A DNA stretch of 64,000 nt from Pectobacterium aquaticum (GCF_003382565.3 NZ_CP086253.1:3534001-3598000), one strand, 5' to 3'; counted from the stretch's first letter, positions 27,018-35,178 are shown. Translations and numbers: made by a program. Notes: generated by a model not told the origin, from the letters alone.

Positions 27018-28679
27018 ATGCTGGCGCAACTCACTATCAGTAACTTCGCCATCGTGCGCGAATTAGAAATCGATTTTCAGTCAGGAATGAGCGTTATAAC
27101 TGGGGAAACCGGTGCGGGGAAATCAATTGCGATTGATGCCCTCGGTTTATGTCTGGGAAATCGTTCTGACGCCAGCATGGTTAGGCCGGGCACCGCCCGC
27201 GCCGACATTTGTGCCCGCTTTGCGCTGGCAGATACCCCAACGGCACGTCAGTGGCTGGAAGAAAACCAGTTGGATGACAGCAACGAGTGCCTGCTACGTC
27301 GCGTGATTAGCGCCGATGGCCGCTCACGCGGCTTTATTAACGGCACCGCCGTGCCGTTGTCTCAACTGCGCGAACTCGGTCAACACCTGATTCAGGTACA
27401 TGGCCAGCATGCCCATCAGCTACTGTTGCGACCCGATCATCAAAAACACCTGCTGGATGCCTATGCCGATGAACCAAAACTGCTGATTGCTATGCAGCAG
27501 GTTTGGCATCAGTGGCACCAAAGCTGCCGCGCGCTGGCGCAGTTGCAACAGGCAGCCATTGAGCGCGAGGCTCGCCGGGAACTGCTGCAATACCAATTAA
27601 AAGAGCTGAATGAATTCTCCCCACAGCTCGGAGAATATGAGCAGATTGACGTTGAATATAAGCGTCTGGCGAATAGCGGTCAGCTACTGACGATGAGCCA
27701 ACAGGCCATGCAACTGCTGAGCGAAGACGACGAGCAGAACATCATCAGTATGCTGCACAGCGTAAAACATCAGCTTGGCGAACTCATCAGTATGGATGAC
27801 AAACTGTCCGGCGTGCTGTCCATGCTCGAAGAAGCCGGCATTCAGCTTAGCGAAGCCAGCGATGAGCTGCGCCACTACAGCGAACAGATGGATCTTGACC
27901 CGATTCGGCTGTATGAACTGGAACAACGCCTGTCGCGTCAGCTCGCGTTGGCACGCAAACACCACGTTGCTCCAGAGGCGCTCCCAGCGTTCCATCAACA
28001 GCTATTAGAAGAACAGCAACAGTTGGCGCAGCAGGAAAGCGACCATGACGCGCTTAGCGCTTCCGTCGGCGAATACCATCAGCAGGCGTTGCACCTTGCA
28101 GAACAGCTACACGTGCGCCGTCAGCACCACGCCAGCGAACTGGCACAGCTCATCACCACCAATATGCGTGAACTGGCAATGCCACACGGCCACTTCTCCA
28201 TTGATGTGAAATTTACGCCAGACAACCTGACGGCCACCGGTGCCGACAGTATCGAATTCCGCGTGACCACGAACCCCGGCCAGCCGCATCAGACGCTGGC
28301 AAAAGTGGCTTCGGGCGGTGAGTTATCACGTATCGCACTGATTATTCAGGTGATTACCGCACAGAAAATGGACACGCCCGCGATGATCTTCGATGAGGTC
28401 GATGTGGGTATTAGCGGACCAACCGCCGCCATCGTCGGCAGAATGCTGCGCCAACTCGGCGAATCTACACAGGTGATGTGCGTGACGCACCTGCCGCAGG
28501 TCGCGGGCTGCGGTCATCAGCACTTCTTCGTGAGCAAACAAACGGACGGTGCAGAAACGGAAACGCTGATGCAGCCGTTGGATAAACGTGCTCGGCTACA
28601 AGAACTGGCACGACTCCTTGGCGGCAGCGCCGTCACCAAAAACACGCTGGCAAATGCCAAAGAATTGCTGGCAGCCTAA
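27018..28679 (+). CDS. recN: DNA repair protein RecN
   Basis: A 553-residue SMC-like ATPase for double-strand break repair. The N-terminal Walker A is VITGETGAGKSIAIDAL; a long coiled-coil middle (about residues 160-380, rich in Gln, Leu and Glu) is followed by the ABC signature KVASGGELSRIAL and Walker B AMIFDEVDVGISG. RecN gathers broken ends and cooperates with RecA. The gene has a strong SOS box and an unusual palindrome adjoining its ribosome-binding site. Confidence 0.96.
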   Translation: MLAQLTISNFAIVRELEIDFQSGMSVITGETGAGKSIAIDALGLCLGNRSDASMVRPGTARADICARFALADTPTARQWLEENQLDDSNECLLRRVISADGRSRGFINGTAVPLSQLRELGQHLIQVHGQHAHQLLLRPDHQKHLLDAYADEPKLLIAMQQVWHQWHQSCRALAQLQQAAIEREARRELLQYQLKELNEFSPQLGEYEQIDVEYKRLANSGQLLTMSQQAMQLLSEDDEQNIISMLHSVKHQLGELISMDDKLSGVLSMLEEAGIQLSEASDELRHYSEQMDLDPIRLYELEQRLSRQLALARKHHVAPEALPAFHQQLLEEQQQLAQQESDHDALSASVGEYHQQALHLAEQLHVRRQHHASELAQLITTNMRELAMPHGHFSIDVKFTPDNLTATGADSIEFRVTTNPGQPHQTLAKVASGGELSRIALIIQVITAQKMDTPAMIFDEVDVGISGPTAAIVGRMLRQLGESTQVMCVTHLPQVAGCGHQHFFVSKQTDGAETETLMQPLDKRARLQELARLLGGSAVTKNTLANAKELLAA

Positions 28680-28760
28680 AATTCACCGTCGACAGGGCAA
28701 GAAAGGTGCATCAGCGATAAAAAAGCTCAACTTTTTTACCTTCCTGAGGTCATACAATCG

Positions 28761-28787
28761 CCTTGCAGGTTTCCAAGTCCTGCAAGG
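28761..28787 (+). terminator. Hairpin between recN and bamE
   Basis: CCTTGCAGG and CCTGCAAGG form a perfect 9-bp stem with a 9-base loop, followed by TCTATTAT. Probably a weak terminator of recN; the bamE promoter may be downstream of it. Confidence 0.5.
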
Positions 28788-28831
28788 TCTATTATCATCG
28801 GCAACCTATGCCCTTAAGGAATGTAATCACT

Positions 28832-29167
28832 ATGCGCTGTAAAACGCTGACTGTCGTCGCCGCGGTGGTTGTTATGCTGACTGCCGGTTGTTCCACACTG
28901 GAAAAGGTGGTCTATCGGCCGGACATCAATCAGGGAAACTATCTGGCACCGGCTGACGTTGCGAAAATTCACACCGGCATGACCAAACAACAGGTCGCTT
29001 ATACGCTGGGTACTCCTATGATGCAGGATCCGTTTGGCAGCGATACCTGGTTTTACATCTTCCGCCAGCAGCCTGGTCATGAATCGGTAAAACAGCAGAC
29101 GCTGACGCTGACCTTCAGCGGCAGTGGCGTGTTAACCAACATCAACAACAAGCCCGCGCTGGATTAA
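28832..29167 (+). CDS. bamE: Outer membrane assembly lipoprotein BamE
   Basis: A 111-residue lipoprotein of the BAM complex (SmpA/OmlA family). The lipobox LTAGC puts the lipidated Cys about 20 residues in. The mature part has YRPDINQGNY, the IHTGMTKQQVAYTLGTP signature and DTWFYIFRQQPG. The ATG at 28832 is used because it gives a normal-length signal peptide after taagga; the longer frame from 28763 would run through a hairpin. It folds beta-barrel proteins together with BamA and BamD. Confidence 0.94.
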   Translation: MRCKTLTVVAAVVVMLTAGCSTLEKVVYRPDINQGNYLAPADVAKIHTGMTKQQVAYTLGTPMMQDPFGSDTWFYIFRQQPGHESVKQQTLTLTFSGSGVLTNINNKPALD

Positions 29168-29263
29168 TGCTTTCAATGCCGTTCGGCTGAATCGGGATGA
29201 ACGATTCTGGCAGCCAGAAGTGGCAAGTTAAGACCAAACCCACAATGGGCGGAGTACGTGAAG

Positions 29264-29303
29264 GAAGCCAACGCACACGCGGCTTGATGTCTAGCGGGTA
29301 TAA
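29264..29303. repeat. Diverged copy of an intergenic repeat end
   Basis: GAAGCCAACGCACACGCGGC followed by TTGATGTCTAGCGGGTATAA resembles 58267-58306, which reads GAAGCCAACGCACATGCAAC then TTGAAGTATGACGGGTATAT. Only the end of the longer element is kept here. Confidence 0.6.
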
Positions 29304-29306
29304 CAG

Positions 29307-29345
29307 CAGGCAAATCTGAACACTTCAGGTTTGCCTGTGTTTTGT
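29307..29345 (+). terminator. Terminator downstream of bamE
   Basis: CAGGCAAATCTGAA pairs with TTCAGGTTTGCCTG, with TGTGTTTTG following. A good stem, moderate T-run. Confidence 0.65.
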
Positions 29346-29405
29346 TGTAAGGGCATTAAGGTAAGGACGCTCAGGAAAACGTCATGTGCCGTTCAATGAC
29401 ATCGT

Positions 29406-29696
29406 TCAGGATTTACTCTTAGCACGTTCTGCGCGCTGACGACGTAGCTCTTTCGGATCGGCAATCAGCGGACGATAAATTTCCACGCGATCCCCCTCCT
29501 GCACCACATCAGTCAGCTTCGCCGCGCGGCTGTAAATACCGACTTTATTCACTTGTAAATCGATATCATGGCGCAGTTCCAGCAGGCCCGATGCCACAAT
29601 CGCCTGCTCAACCGTGCTGCCCTCTTCCAGCTTCACGGTGCGTAGATACTGGCGTTCCGGCAACGCATAGACCACATCAACCTGCATTGCGGACAC
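29406..29696 (-). CDS. rnfH: RnfH family protein
   Basis: A 96-residue ubiquitin-like small protein (UPF0125). VDVVYALPERQYL, LLELRHDIDLQVNKVGIYSR and VEIYRPLIADPKELRRQRAE match E. coli RnfH closely. The start is either the GTG at 29696 or the ATG at 29687; either way it overlaps the 3' end of ratA, as in other enterobacteria. Its function is unclear; it forms a conserved pair with ratA. Confidence 0.88.
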   Translation of the reverse strand: MSAMQVDVVYALPERQYLRTVKLEEGSTVEQAIVASGLLELRHDIDLQVNKVGIYSRAAKLTDVVQEGDRVEIYRPLIADPKELRRQRAERAKSKS

Positions 29697-30123
29697 GGTA
29701 GACCTCTTTTGCTCGCTGCGTGAAAGCCTGCACCATATTTCCTGCCAGTTCCTTGAATACTTTGCCAAAAGCGAGTTCAATCAAGGCGTTGGTGAATTCA
29801 AATTCCAGATGCAGCTCGACTTTACAGGCATCGGCGCTTAACGGCGTAAAATGCCAGTCGCCCCCCAACTGACGGAAGGGGCCATCGACCAGTTGCATAT
29901 TGATATTCTGGTTGTGCGTCAGCGTATTACGTGTAGTAAATGTCTTGCTGATACCGGCTTTGGAAACATCGACTGCGGCGATCATCTCTCCTTCTGAGGA
30001 AGAGAGCACACGGCTCCCCGTACAGCCCGGTAAAAACGCGGGGTAAGAAGCGACATCATTCACCAGCTTGTACATCTGTTCCGCACTGAATGGCACCAGT
30101 GCGGAACGACTTATCTTTGGCAT
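29677..30123 (-). CDS. ratA: RatA, START-domain protein (ribosome association toxin / Coq10-like)
   Basis: A 148-residue polyketide cyclase/START domain protein with the N-terminal block PKISRSALVPFSAEQMYKLV and VASYPAFLPGC. E. coli RatA was reported to block 70S formation, while homologues (Coq10) bind ubiquinone; the native role is debated. It is divergent from smpB, standard gene order. Confidence 0.92.
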   Translation of the reverse strand: MPKISRSALVPFSAEQMYKLVNDVASYPAFLPGCTGSRVLSSSEGEMIAAVDVSKAGISKTFTTRNTLTHNQNINMQLVDGPFRQLGGDWHFTPLSADACKVELHLEFEFTNALIELAFGKVFKELAGNMVQAFTQRAKEVYRVRNAG

Positions 30124-30278
30124 ACTCTTTTCCGTGATTCATAAAACGCGCAAAATAATATCACTGATAGCCCGACAGGCAAAAATTCTGCGAAGTTTAT
30201 CGCACGATATCATTAACCACGACACGGACGCACGGCGGGGATTTCATTCCCAATGACATCCAGTATAATGACGGCACT

Positions 30279-30761
30279 ATGACAAAGAAAAAAGCATACA
30301 AACCCGGTTCCGCCACCATTGCGCAGAACAAGCGCGCCCGTCACGAATACTTCATTGAGGAAGAATTTGAGGCTGGCCTTGCGCTGCAAGGATGGGAAGT
30401 CAAATCACTGCGCGCAGGCAAAGCAAACCTCAGCGACAGCTATGTCACCTTCATGAACGGTGAAGCTTACCTGTTTGGCGCAACGATCACGCCGCTGAAC
30501 GTGGCTTCATCACACGTGGTGTGCGATCCAATACGCACGCGCAAACTCCTGCTCAACAAACGCGAGCTGGATTCACTGTTTGGCCGCGTCAGTCGTGAAG
30601 GCTACACGGTCGTCGCGCTATCCATGTATTGGAAAAATGCCTGGAGCAAAGTCAAAATCGGCGTGGCTAAAGGTAAAAAAGATCACGACAAGCGTGATGA
30701 CATCAAAGAACGTGAATGGAAGTTAGACAAAGCCCGTATCATGAAGAACGCCAATCGTTAA
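30279..30761 (+). CDS. smpB: SsrA-binding protein SmpB
   Basis: A 160-residue protein with NKRARHEYFIEEEFEAGL, LQGWEVKSLRAGKANL and the basic C-terminal tail KKDHDKRDDIKEREWK that enters the decoding centre. It binds tmRNA for trans-translation. The tmRNA gene begins 49 bp downstream. An inverted repeat GTTAAGCCA/TGGCTTAAC (30757-30775) overlaps the stop codon. Confidence 0.96.
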   Translation: MTKKKAYKPGSATIAQNKRARHEYFIEEEFEAGLALQGWEVKSLRAGKANLSDSYVTFMNGEAYLFGATITPLNVASSHVVCDPIRTRKLLLNKRELDSLFGRVSREGYTVVALSMYWKNAWSKVKIGVAKGKKDHDKRDDIKEREWKLDKARIMKNANR

Positions 30762-30810
30762 GCCACTGGCTTAACAACGGTAAGTTCTGGTATACTGGCA
30801 ACAGTTTCTT

Positions 30811-31173
30811 GGGGCTGATTCTGGATTCGACGGGATTTGCAAAGCCCAAGGTGCATGCCGAGGGGCGGTTTGCCTCGTAAAAAGCCGCAAAAAAATAGTC
30901 GCAAACGACGAAAACTACGCTTTAGCAGCTTAATAACCTGCTTTTAGCCCTCTCTCCCTAGCCTCCGCTCTTAGGACGGGGATCAAGAGAGGTCAAACCC
31001 AAAAGAGATCGTGTGGATGCCTTGCCTGGGGTTGAAGCACTAAATCTAATCAGGCTAGTTTGTTAGTGGCGTGTCTATTCGCAGCTGGCAAGCGAATGTA
31101 AAGATAGACTAAGCATGTAGTACCGACGGTAGAGTGGTTCCGGACGGGGGTTCAAATCCCCCCAGCTCCACCA
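30811..31173 (+). ncRNA. ssrA: Transfer-messenger RNA (ssrA)
   Basis: The 363-base gene begins GGGGCTGATTCTGGATTCGA and ends with a tRNA-like TTCAAATCCCCCCAGCTCCACCA region. The internal tag frame at 30901-30933 encodes ANDENYALAA and TAA. It rescues stalled ribosomes with SmpB. An extended -10 (TGGTATACT) lies 17-25 bases upstream. Its 3' end is a classical integration site, and an accessory island follows. Confidence 0.97.
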
Positions 31174-31214
31174 ATTTAGACATCGGGTATTACCAGATAA
31201 GTCCGATGAAGTAC

Positions 31215-31251
31215 GAAAAGCCCGCATGGCGCAAGCCCTGCGGGCTTTTTT
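31215..31251 (+). terminator. Terminator of ssrA
   Basis: AAAAGCCCGCA and TGCGGGCTTTTTT form an 11-bp stem with a T-run. Its 3' portion, GCGGGCTTTTTTGTGTCC (31240-31257), recurs exactly at 35997-36014. Confidence 0.85.
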
Positions 31252-31401
31252 GTGTCCGTAATAGTCCAACGATATCCGGTGGTTATTGGCTACGTTTAGG
31301 TATACGCAAACTGAGCATACTGGTTAATCTTTGGCTGAAAGACGAATCAGACGCCGACTGGCTGCCCAAATGTGAGTCGGCGATGTAGACACCAGAAACG
31401 A

Positions 31402-31425
31402 CAAAACCGGCTCCAGCCGGTTTTT
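31402..31425. terminator. Bidirectional terminator
   Basis: CAAAACCGGCT and AGCCGGTTTTTAC form a GC-rich stem flanked by A and T runs. It sits 31 bp from the end of the minus-strand DUF1493 gene and could serve that gene. Confidence 0.75.
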
Positions 31426-31455
31426 ACGTCCAAACACTTCAATAATTAGATGCCT

Positions 31456-31785
31456 CTAATCGTATAACCATTTCCCTGCTTTAGCTGACTCAATAATCAT
31501 CCCGACAGTGAGCGGTTTTAACGCTTTCGATAGTGGTTTCTTTTGCCAGATTGGATACTCATATTCAAAATAATTTCTTCCATCAAAGTTTGAATGCTCA
31601 ATATTAAAATGTCCGAATACATCAAGAAGGAAATCGTGAGCATCCTCTGGTAGAAACTGATAATCATCCTGTAACTTCCAGTCTTTAGTGACTTGTCTAA
31701 TTCCGGATTTAAACCAATTTTTCCTAATCGGGTAACGTTCCATGAGATATTGAATAATCTCATTTTCGATATCTCTTTTGTTCAT
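31456..31785 (-). CDS. DUF1493 family protein
   Basis: A 109-residue acidic/aromatic protein. DUF1493 marks are AHDFLLDVFGHFNIE, FDGRNYFEYE and the C-terminal KPLTVGMIIESAKAGKWLY. No signal peptide or membrane segment. The ATG at 31785 overlaps the stop of the upstream STM2901-type gene (TGATG), so the two are translationally coupled; a longer start inside the upstream gene is unlikely. Function unknown; recurrent pairing with STM2901-family proteins suggests they work together. Confidence 0.75.
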   Translation of the reverse strand: MNKRDIENEIIQYLMERYPIRKNWFKSGIRQVTKDWKLQDDYQFLPEDAHDFLLDVFGHFNIEHSNFDGRNYFEYEYPIWQKKPLSKALKPLTVGMIIESAKAGKWLYD

Positions 31786-32255
31786 CAGAAATACGTCCAT
31801 TCAATGCGGTCTTCTGGCCTAGCGATCAGGTTATACTGTCGACGGGTGTCCCTTGCTACCGATTGCATTATAGCAATCAATTGGACGTAGCCTATCCATG
31901 GAATATAACGACCAACAAAAGAGGCAATTTTATTCGTTGGAACCATCTTCAATGTCGCAAGATTTTTTCCCATAGGCGTAAGTGGCCTTAGCCCATAAGG
32001 GAAACATAAATCTCTGAGCAATGCTCGTGATACTTTGGAAGCAACACTCGTTCCGGGTGTTGCTGTGGCGGCAGATAGTTTTCCTGACACCTTTAGATAA
32101 GGTTGCCCTGAGAGGATCAGCGCCGCCGCTGTAATTTCTAAACCGGTACGAGAAGAAAAATTTTCAAGAAAGATCAGGTTAAATAACTCTCCGGCAGTTA
32201 AATTCCCATGACCGTGATAGTAATACGTGCTATTAAGTTCCTCGGTAGTCTCCAT
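31785..32255 (-). CDS. STM2901 family protein
   Basis: A 156-residue protein resembling the STM2901 family: N-terminal ELNSTYYYHGHGNLTAGELF, a Gly/Ala/Thr-rich middle, and a C-terminal hydrophobic stretch (IASFVGRYIPWIGYVQLIAI) that could insert in a membrane, followed by YNLIARPEDRIEW. It is the first gene of the coupled pair with DUF1493. Function unknown; a toxin/immunity or effector role is speculation. Part of it (31931-32133) is duplicated at 36070-36272. Confidence 0.7.
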   Translation of the reverse strand: METTEELNSTYYYHGHGNLTAGELFNLIFLENFSSRTGLEITAAALILSGQPYLKVSGKLSAATATPGTSVASKVSRALLRDLCFPYGLRPLTPMGKNLATLKMVPTNKIASFVGRYIPWIGYVQLIAIMQSVARDTRRQYNLIARPEDRIEWTYF

Positions 32256-32384
32256 TAAACCTCCCTGTTTTTAATGTATTTTCAATATTATTTTATTTGG
32301 TGTCACATTTATACCGTGATGTTACTGCCTTTTTGGTTAAGCGCTAAATTCAGTATCAAATATCATACTTAAAAGGGGCTGATT

Positions 32385-32636
32385 ATGTCCGTACAACCAA
32401 TCCTTGCAAATGCAGCCGTGAGTATCAGCGACTTTAAAAAGTCCCCTAATGCCGCGCTTAAAGAAGCTAACGGCGAGCCTGTAGCCGTGCTAACCAATGG
32501 CCGTATCTCTGGCTACTATGTTTCTCCTGAAACATGGGAAGCGCTGGCCGACTATCAGGAAGATATCGAACTCGCCAACATTGCCCGTTCCCGGATGAAG
32601 GGGAAACATGTGAAGGTCGATCTGGATGAGTTATAA
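32385..32636 (+). CDS. Phd/YefM-type antitoxin (StbD-like)
   Basis: An 83-residue antitoxin: N-terminal DNA-binding part with AAVSISDFKKSPNAALKEA and GEPVAVLTNGRISGYYV, and an acidic/basic C-terminal tail that would embrace the toxin. A spaced inverted repeat AGTAT...ATACT (32352-32369) lies just before the ribosome-binding site aagggg and could be its operator. Its stop overlaps the start of a broken RelE/StbE-like toxin, so it is now an antitoxin without a full partner. A rearranged copy is at 36272-36450. Confidence 0.85.
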   Translation: MSVQPILANAAVSISDFKKSPNAALKEANGEPVAVLTNGRISGYYVSPETWEALADYQEDIELANIARSRMKGKHVKVDLDEL

Positions 32637-32918
32637 GCTGGAGTTTGAAGAGCACGCACTGAAAGAATTTAAGAAGCTGGGCGCGCCCGTGCGGGAGCAG
32701 TTCACCAAAAAACTGAAAGAGGTTTACAAAATCCCCACGTTCCCGCCAATCGTCTTCACGGAATGGCTGACTGCTACAAGAAGTTTATAAAGCAGCCAAA
32801 GACCGACTATAAGCGGGGACAGTTTTCAACTCGCGGCTATTTTGTTGTGCAACCTATCTATCAAGGTGATGAGTGGCTCATCATCTGTTCACCGACTCAT
32901 CACCCAGCAATCTATTGA
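32626..32918 (+). pseudogene. Frameshifted RelE/StbE-like toxin with foreign 3' part
   Basis: The ATG overlaps the antitoxin stop. The first frame gives MSYKLEFEEHALKEFKKLG...EVYK and stops after 54 residues; normal toxins have about 90. In the +2 frame the sequence NRLHGMADCYK, expected next in StbE/RelE toxins, is found, so a single-base shift near 32750 broke the gene. After DCYK the sequence no longer resembles the toxin (KFIKQPKTDYKRGQF...) and runs to a stop at 32918 inside the repeat element. The copy at 36440-36732 has the same defects. Confidence 0.75.
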
Positions 32919-32979
32919 TTAGTAGAAATAAAACTCTGTGATGAAGAGGGCGAACAGTTTCGTGAAAAATTTTTTATTG
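32865..32979. repeat. Intermodule element, copy 1 (P4-iteron-like)
   Basis: Starts with the palindrome GATGAGTGGCTCATC, followed by CTGTTCACC (the complement is GGTGAACAG), an AT-rich spacer and GAAGAGGGCGAACAGTTTCG. Related elements lie at 34132-34250 and 36679-36795. From memory, GGTGAACAG(A/T) is the type I iteron bound by the phage P4 alpha replication protein. This copy sits between the Phd/RelE and Fic modules. Confidence 0.75.
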
Positions 32980-32985
32980 GAGAGG

Positions 32986-33570
32986 TCAGAGAATACTTTT
33001 CTCAAAAATATCGGCTAATGGTTGAGTATTGCCGTGGTATCCGGCCACGTTAGCCGCTAACCATTTCTGAACGCCGATATTTTCGAAAGAGACACCATAG
33101 CCACAATTGATAATCATATGCTCGAACAATAAACGCTGAGAACGTCCATTGCCTTCCCGAAACGGATGAACCACATTTAAATCTGAATAATATTCAGCTA
33201 ACTGAGTGATTAGAGCCGGACGCTCAAGGCCTTGTAAAAAATCATCATTGGAGAGCTGCATAAAAATTTTATTGGCTTCAATTGCAATACGGGATACGTT
33301 GCAAAAACGTGTCTGACCTTTAGAAATATCGATACGCCGTATTTCTCCTGCCCAATCGAATAAATCCCCGAATATTTTCCCGTGCAAATCACACCAATAA
33401 TGTAGATCGTAGGGAGGCTCTTCAAATTCAATATCGAGAACGGCCAGTTCGGATAGCTGACGCTCCGCATCATCGAATTGACTGTCATCGTTGATGCCGA
33501 GCTTATTTATCAGAACATCGCTATCGGGGTAGGTATAAGGATCTTGCCCTGAGCCGTATTTATCAGACAT
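32986..33570 (-). CDS. Fic-domain toxin (AMP transferase)
   Basis: A 194-residue Fic protein with the intact catalytic motif HPFREGNGRSQR (HxFx[D/E]GNGRxxR) near residue 145 and the flap region around IRRIDISKGQTRFCN. Such enzymes transfer AMP from ATP to target hydroxyl groups; class I members are held inactive by a separate antitoxin. The ATG at 33570 overlaps the last eight bases of the preceding antitoxin gene, so the pair is translationally coupled. Likely targets (gyrase/topoisomerase IV in related systems) are inferred. Confidence 0.88.
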   Translation of the reverse strand: MSDKYGSGQDPYTYPDSDVLINKLGINDDSQFDDAERQLSELAVLDIEFEEPPYDLHYWCDLHGKIFGDLFDWAGEIRRIDISKGQTRFCNVSRIAIEANKIFMQLSNDDFLQGLERPALITQLAEYYSDLNVVHPFREGNGRSQRLLFEHMIINCGYGVSFENIGVQKWLAANVAGYHGNTQPLADIFEKSIL

Positions 33571-34054
33571 AGCCACCCGCTTTATACATAGCAATCAGAT
33601 TTTTTCTCAGCGCATCCCTTTCCTGCTTGTCAGCGGGAAGCGGAGCATCCTCAACGCTAAACCCTTCAAGACGCATACTGTCCCGATAGTTTTTGAGTTT
33701 CACCTGGTTGTAGTAATCACGCTTTTCTTCCAACGTCACCATGCGCGAGGATCGCGTTTTGTTTGGCAACGCTTTTGTGGTGATTTTACGATGTTGTTTG
33801 AATATCAACAGATCGGTATTTTTCAGTTTCTCGATCAGCCGTTCCCCGTCGCCAAACACGCCCCATGACGCGATAGACAAGGCTTGCCGCTTGCCATTTT
33901 TTACTCGTGTAATGCTGATATCCATAGTTGACTGGAGCGTGTTTAACACGTCCTGTACTTTTCTTTCAGAGATACCCGTAGCGGTGACGATAGATTGCGT
34001 ATTAGGAGAATCCTCTTGTACCAGAGCTGCGAGTACCGCCATTTCATAACGCAT
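33563..34054 (-). CDS. Fic antitoxin with N-terminal winged HTH and C-terminal YhfG-like domain
   Basis: A 163-residue protein. Residues 1-65 look like a winged helix-turn-helix (NTQSIVTATGISERKVQDVL). From about residue 105 it resembles the ~55-residue YhfG/FicA antitoxins: VTLEEKRDYYNQVKLKNYRD and then SMRLEG, which fits the Fic inhibitory motif [S/T]xxxE[G/N]. The Glu would block ATP gamma-phosphate binding in the partner Fic active site. The fusion suggests one protein both represses the operon and inhibits the toxin. A perfect palindrome lies 19 bp upstream of its start. Confidence 0.75.
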   Translation of the reverse strand: MRYEMAVLAALVQEDSPNTQSIVTATGISERKVQDVLNTLQSTMDISITRVKNGKRQALSIASWGVFGDGERLIEKLKNTDLLIFKQHRKITTKALPNKTRSSRMVTLEEKRDYYNQVKLKNYRDSMRLEGFSVEDAPLPADKQERDALRKNLIAMYKAGGYV

Positions 34055-34072
34055 GTGCCTTCACCTTTAATC

Positions 34073-34086
34073 CGCATATATATGCG
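34073..34086 (-). promoter_or_regulatory. Probable operator of the Fic toxin-antitoxin operon
   Basis: CGCATATATATGCG is a perfect 14-bp palindrome 19-32 bp upstream of the HTH-antitoxin start, where a dimeric autorepressor would be expected to bind. Confidence 0.6.
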
Positions 34087-34131
34087 ATAAAGAGTACCAC
34101 AATTACGGCCTAGACGTATCTTACCTGCATG

Positions 34132-34250
34132 GGTGATGAGTGACTCGTCACCTGTTCACTTACTGTTAACCGCTTAACTCGCTAAAAATAAAGATAAAAA
34201 ATGAAAGGTGAAGAGGGTGAACAGTTTTGTGCAAAATCTTTTTATTTTGG
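34132..34250. repeat. Intermodule element, copy 2 (P4-iteron-like)
   Basis: Begins with the near-palindrome GGTGATGAGTGACTCGTCAC, then CTGTTCAC, an AT-rich spacer and GAAGAGGGTGAACAGTTTTG ending TGCAAAATCTTTTTATT. The GGTGAACAGT at 34216-34225 is an exact match to the P4 iteron form as I recall it. Flanking genes differ from those of copies 1 and 3, so this similarity is independent of the segmental duplication. Confidence 0.75.
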
Positions 34251-34260
34251 CTACTGACGA

Positions 34261-35178
34261 TTACATGACGAACGGCGCTTTTCCGTCCTCTCCTTTTAAC
34301 GCTTGCTGTAACGAGCCTAAGAGTGCTTTTAGTTCACCGTTCAAATACTGGCTGAATGCCTCCCGCCCTAACGTTCTATTAAATACCGCTTGTGGCAGGA
34401 ATCGCCGCATTTCAGCGCTAAAGCGGCCATCCCCCACAACCTGATCAATGCTTTCTATGCGCTGTGCCAGTAGCTCATCATAATTCGGGATGCGGTAATC
34501 CTGTATTTTCTTATGAATCAGATCGATATCATAAGTCGCGTTTTGCTGGATCAGCCACGGTAAGTCCCAAACATCACGGTAGCGGATATATTTGGTGGTC
34601 GCGACGAGCGAAACCAGCTTGTCACACATCACTTCATTAAGCGTTTCACACATGACCAGCGTATCGGAATAACCATCGGGTAAAACCTCATAGTTACGTT
34701 TTAGCGTCATCGGCGCTCGGGTATAAGCCGGAATATTGGCGATCTCAATCTTGATCCGTTGTCTCGGCATATCACGTTTTTCCGGTGCCGTGGTCACGGA
34801 TACCTGCCATTTGTCAATACGGACTTCCTCATAGCCGGGTTCATTCCGTAGCTCATTTGGCTCTTTCACGTTGACCTCAAGGCCGTACCGATTCCCCAGA
34901 TAATCTTCAATACAGGCTTTCATGTTTTTTAGATCTGCGCCAGAAAACGCAACACCACCGGCAAAATCCAAATCCTCACTGAAGCGATTTGCGCCATGAC
35001 ATAGCCTTAATGAGGTTCCCCCCTGAAAAGTAAGCTGTTCTAACAAGCCCGCGCTATCAAGACAGTAGAGAATGTCGTAGTGCAAAAGCTCCTTTTCCAC
35101 CACATTGCGTAAACCTTCAAGCTCGGCTGATTCCACCGCTTTGCTGACCAGTTCGGCAAAGTTAACTTTCTGATTCAT
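34261..35178 (-). CDS. AbiEii/AbiGii-type nucleotidyltransferase toxin
   Basis: A 305-residue toxin. The nucleotidyltransferase core is visible as LTFQGGTSLRLCHGANRFSE followed by DLDF, giving the GG[S/T] and DxD catalytic elements; further blocks are RIKIEIANIP and the helical DKLVSLVATTKYIRYRDVWDL. AbiEii proteins are the toxin of type IV abortive-infection systems; relatives (MenT) modify tRNA acceptor ends. The ATG at 35178 overlaps the antitoxin gene by 17 bases and matches family starts better than the longer frame. All core residues appear intact. Confidence 0.88.
   Translation of the reverse strand: MNQKVNFAELVSKAVESAELEGLRNVVEKELLHYDILYCLDSAGLLEQLTFQGGTSLRLCHGANRFSEDLDFAGGVAFSGADLKNMKACIEDYLGNRYGLEVNVKEPNELRNEPGYEEVRIDKWQVSVTTAPEKRDMPRQRIKIEIANIPAYTRAPMTLKRNYEVLPDGYSDTLVMCETLNEVMCDKLVSLVATTKYIRYRDVWDLPWLIQQNATYDIDLIHKKIQDYRIPNYDELLAQRIESIDQVVGDGRFSAEMRRFLPQAVFNRTLGREAFSQYLNGELKALLGSLQQALKGEDGKAPFVM

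Noticed and set aside
31254..31400. Possible 3' end of an integrase or other gene after the ssrA terminator
   Set aside because: A frame ending KDESDADWLPKCESAM is open but short, without a recognisable domain or start; only noted as possible debris.
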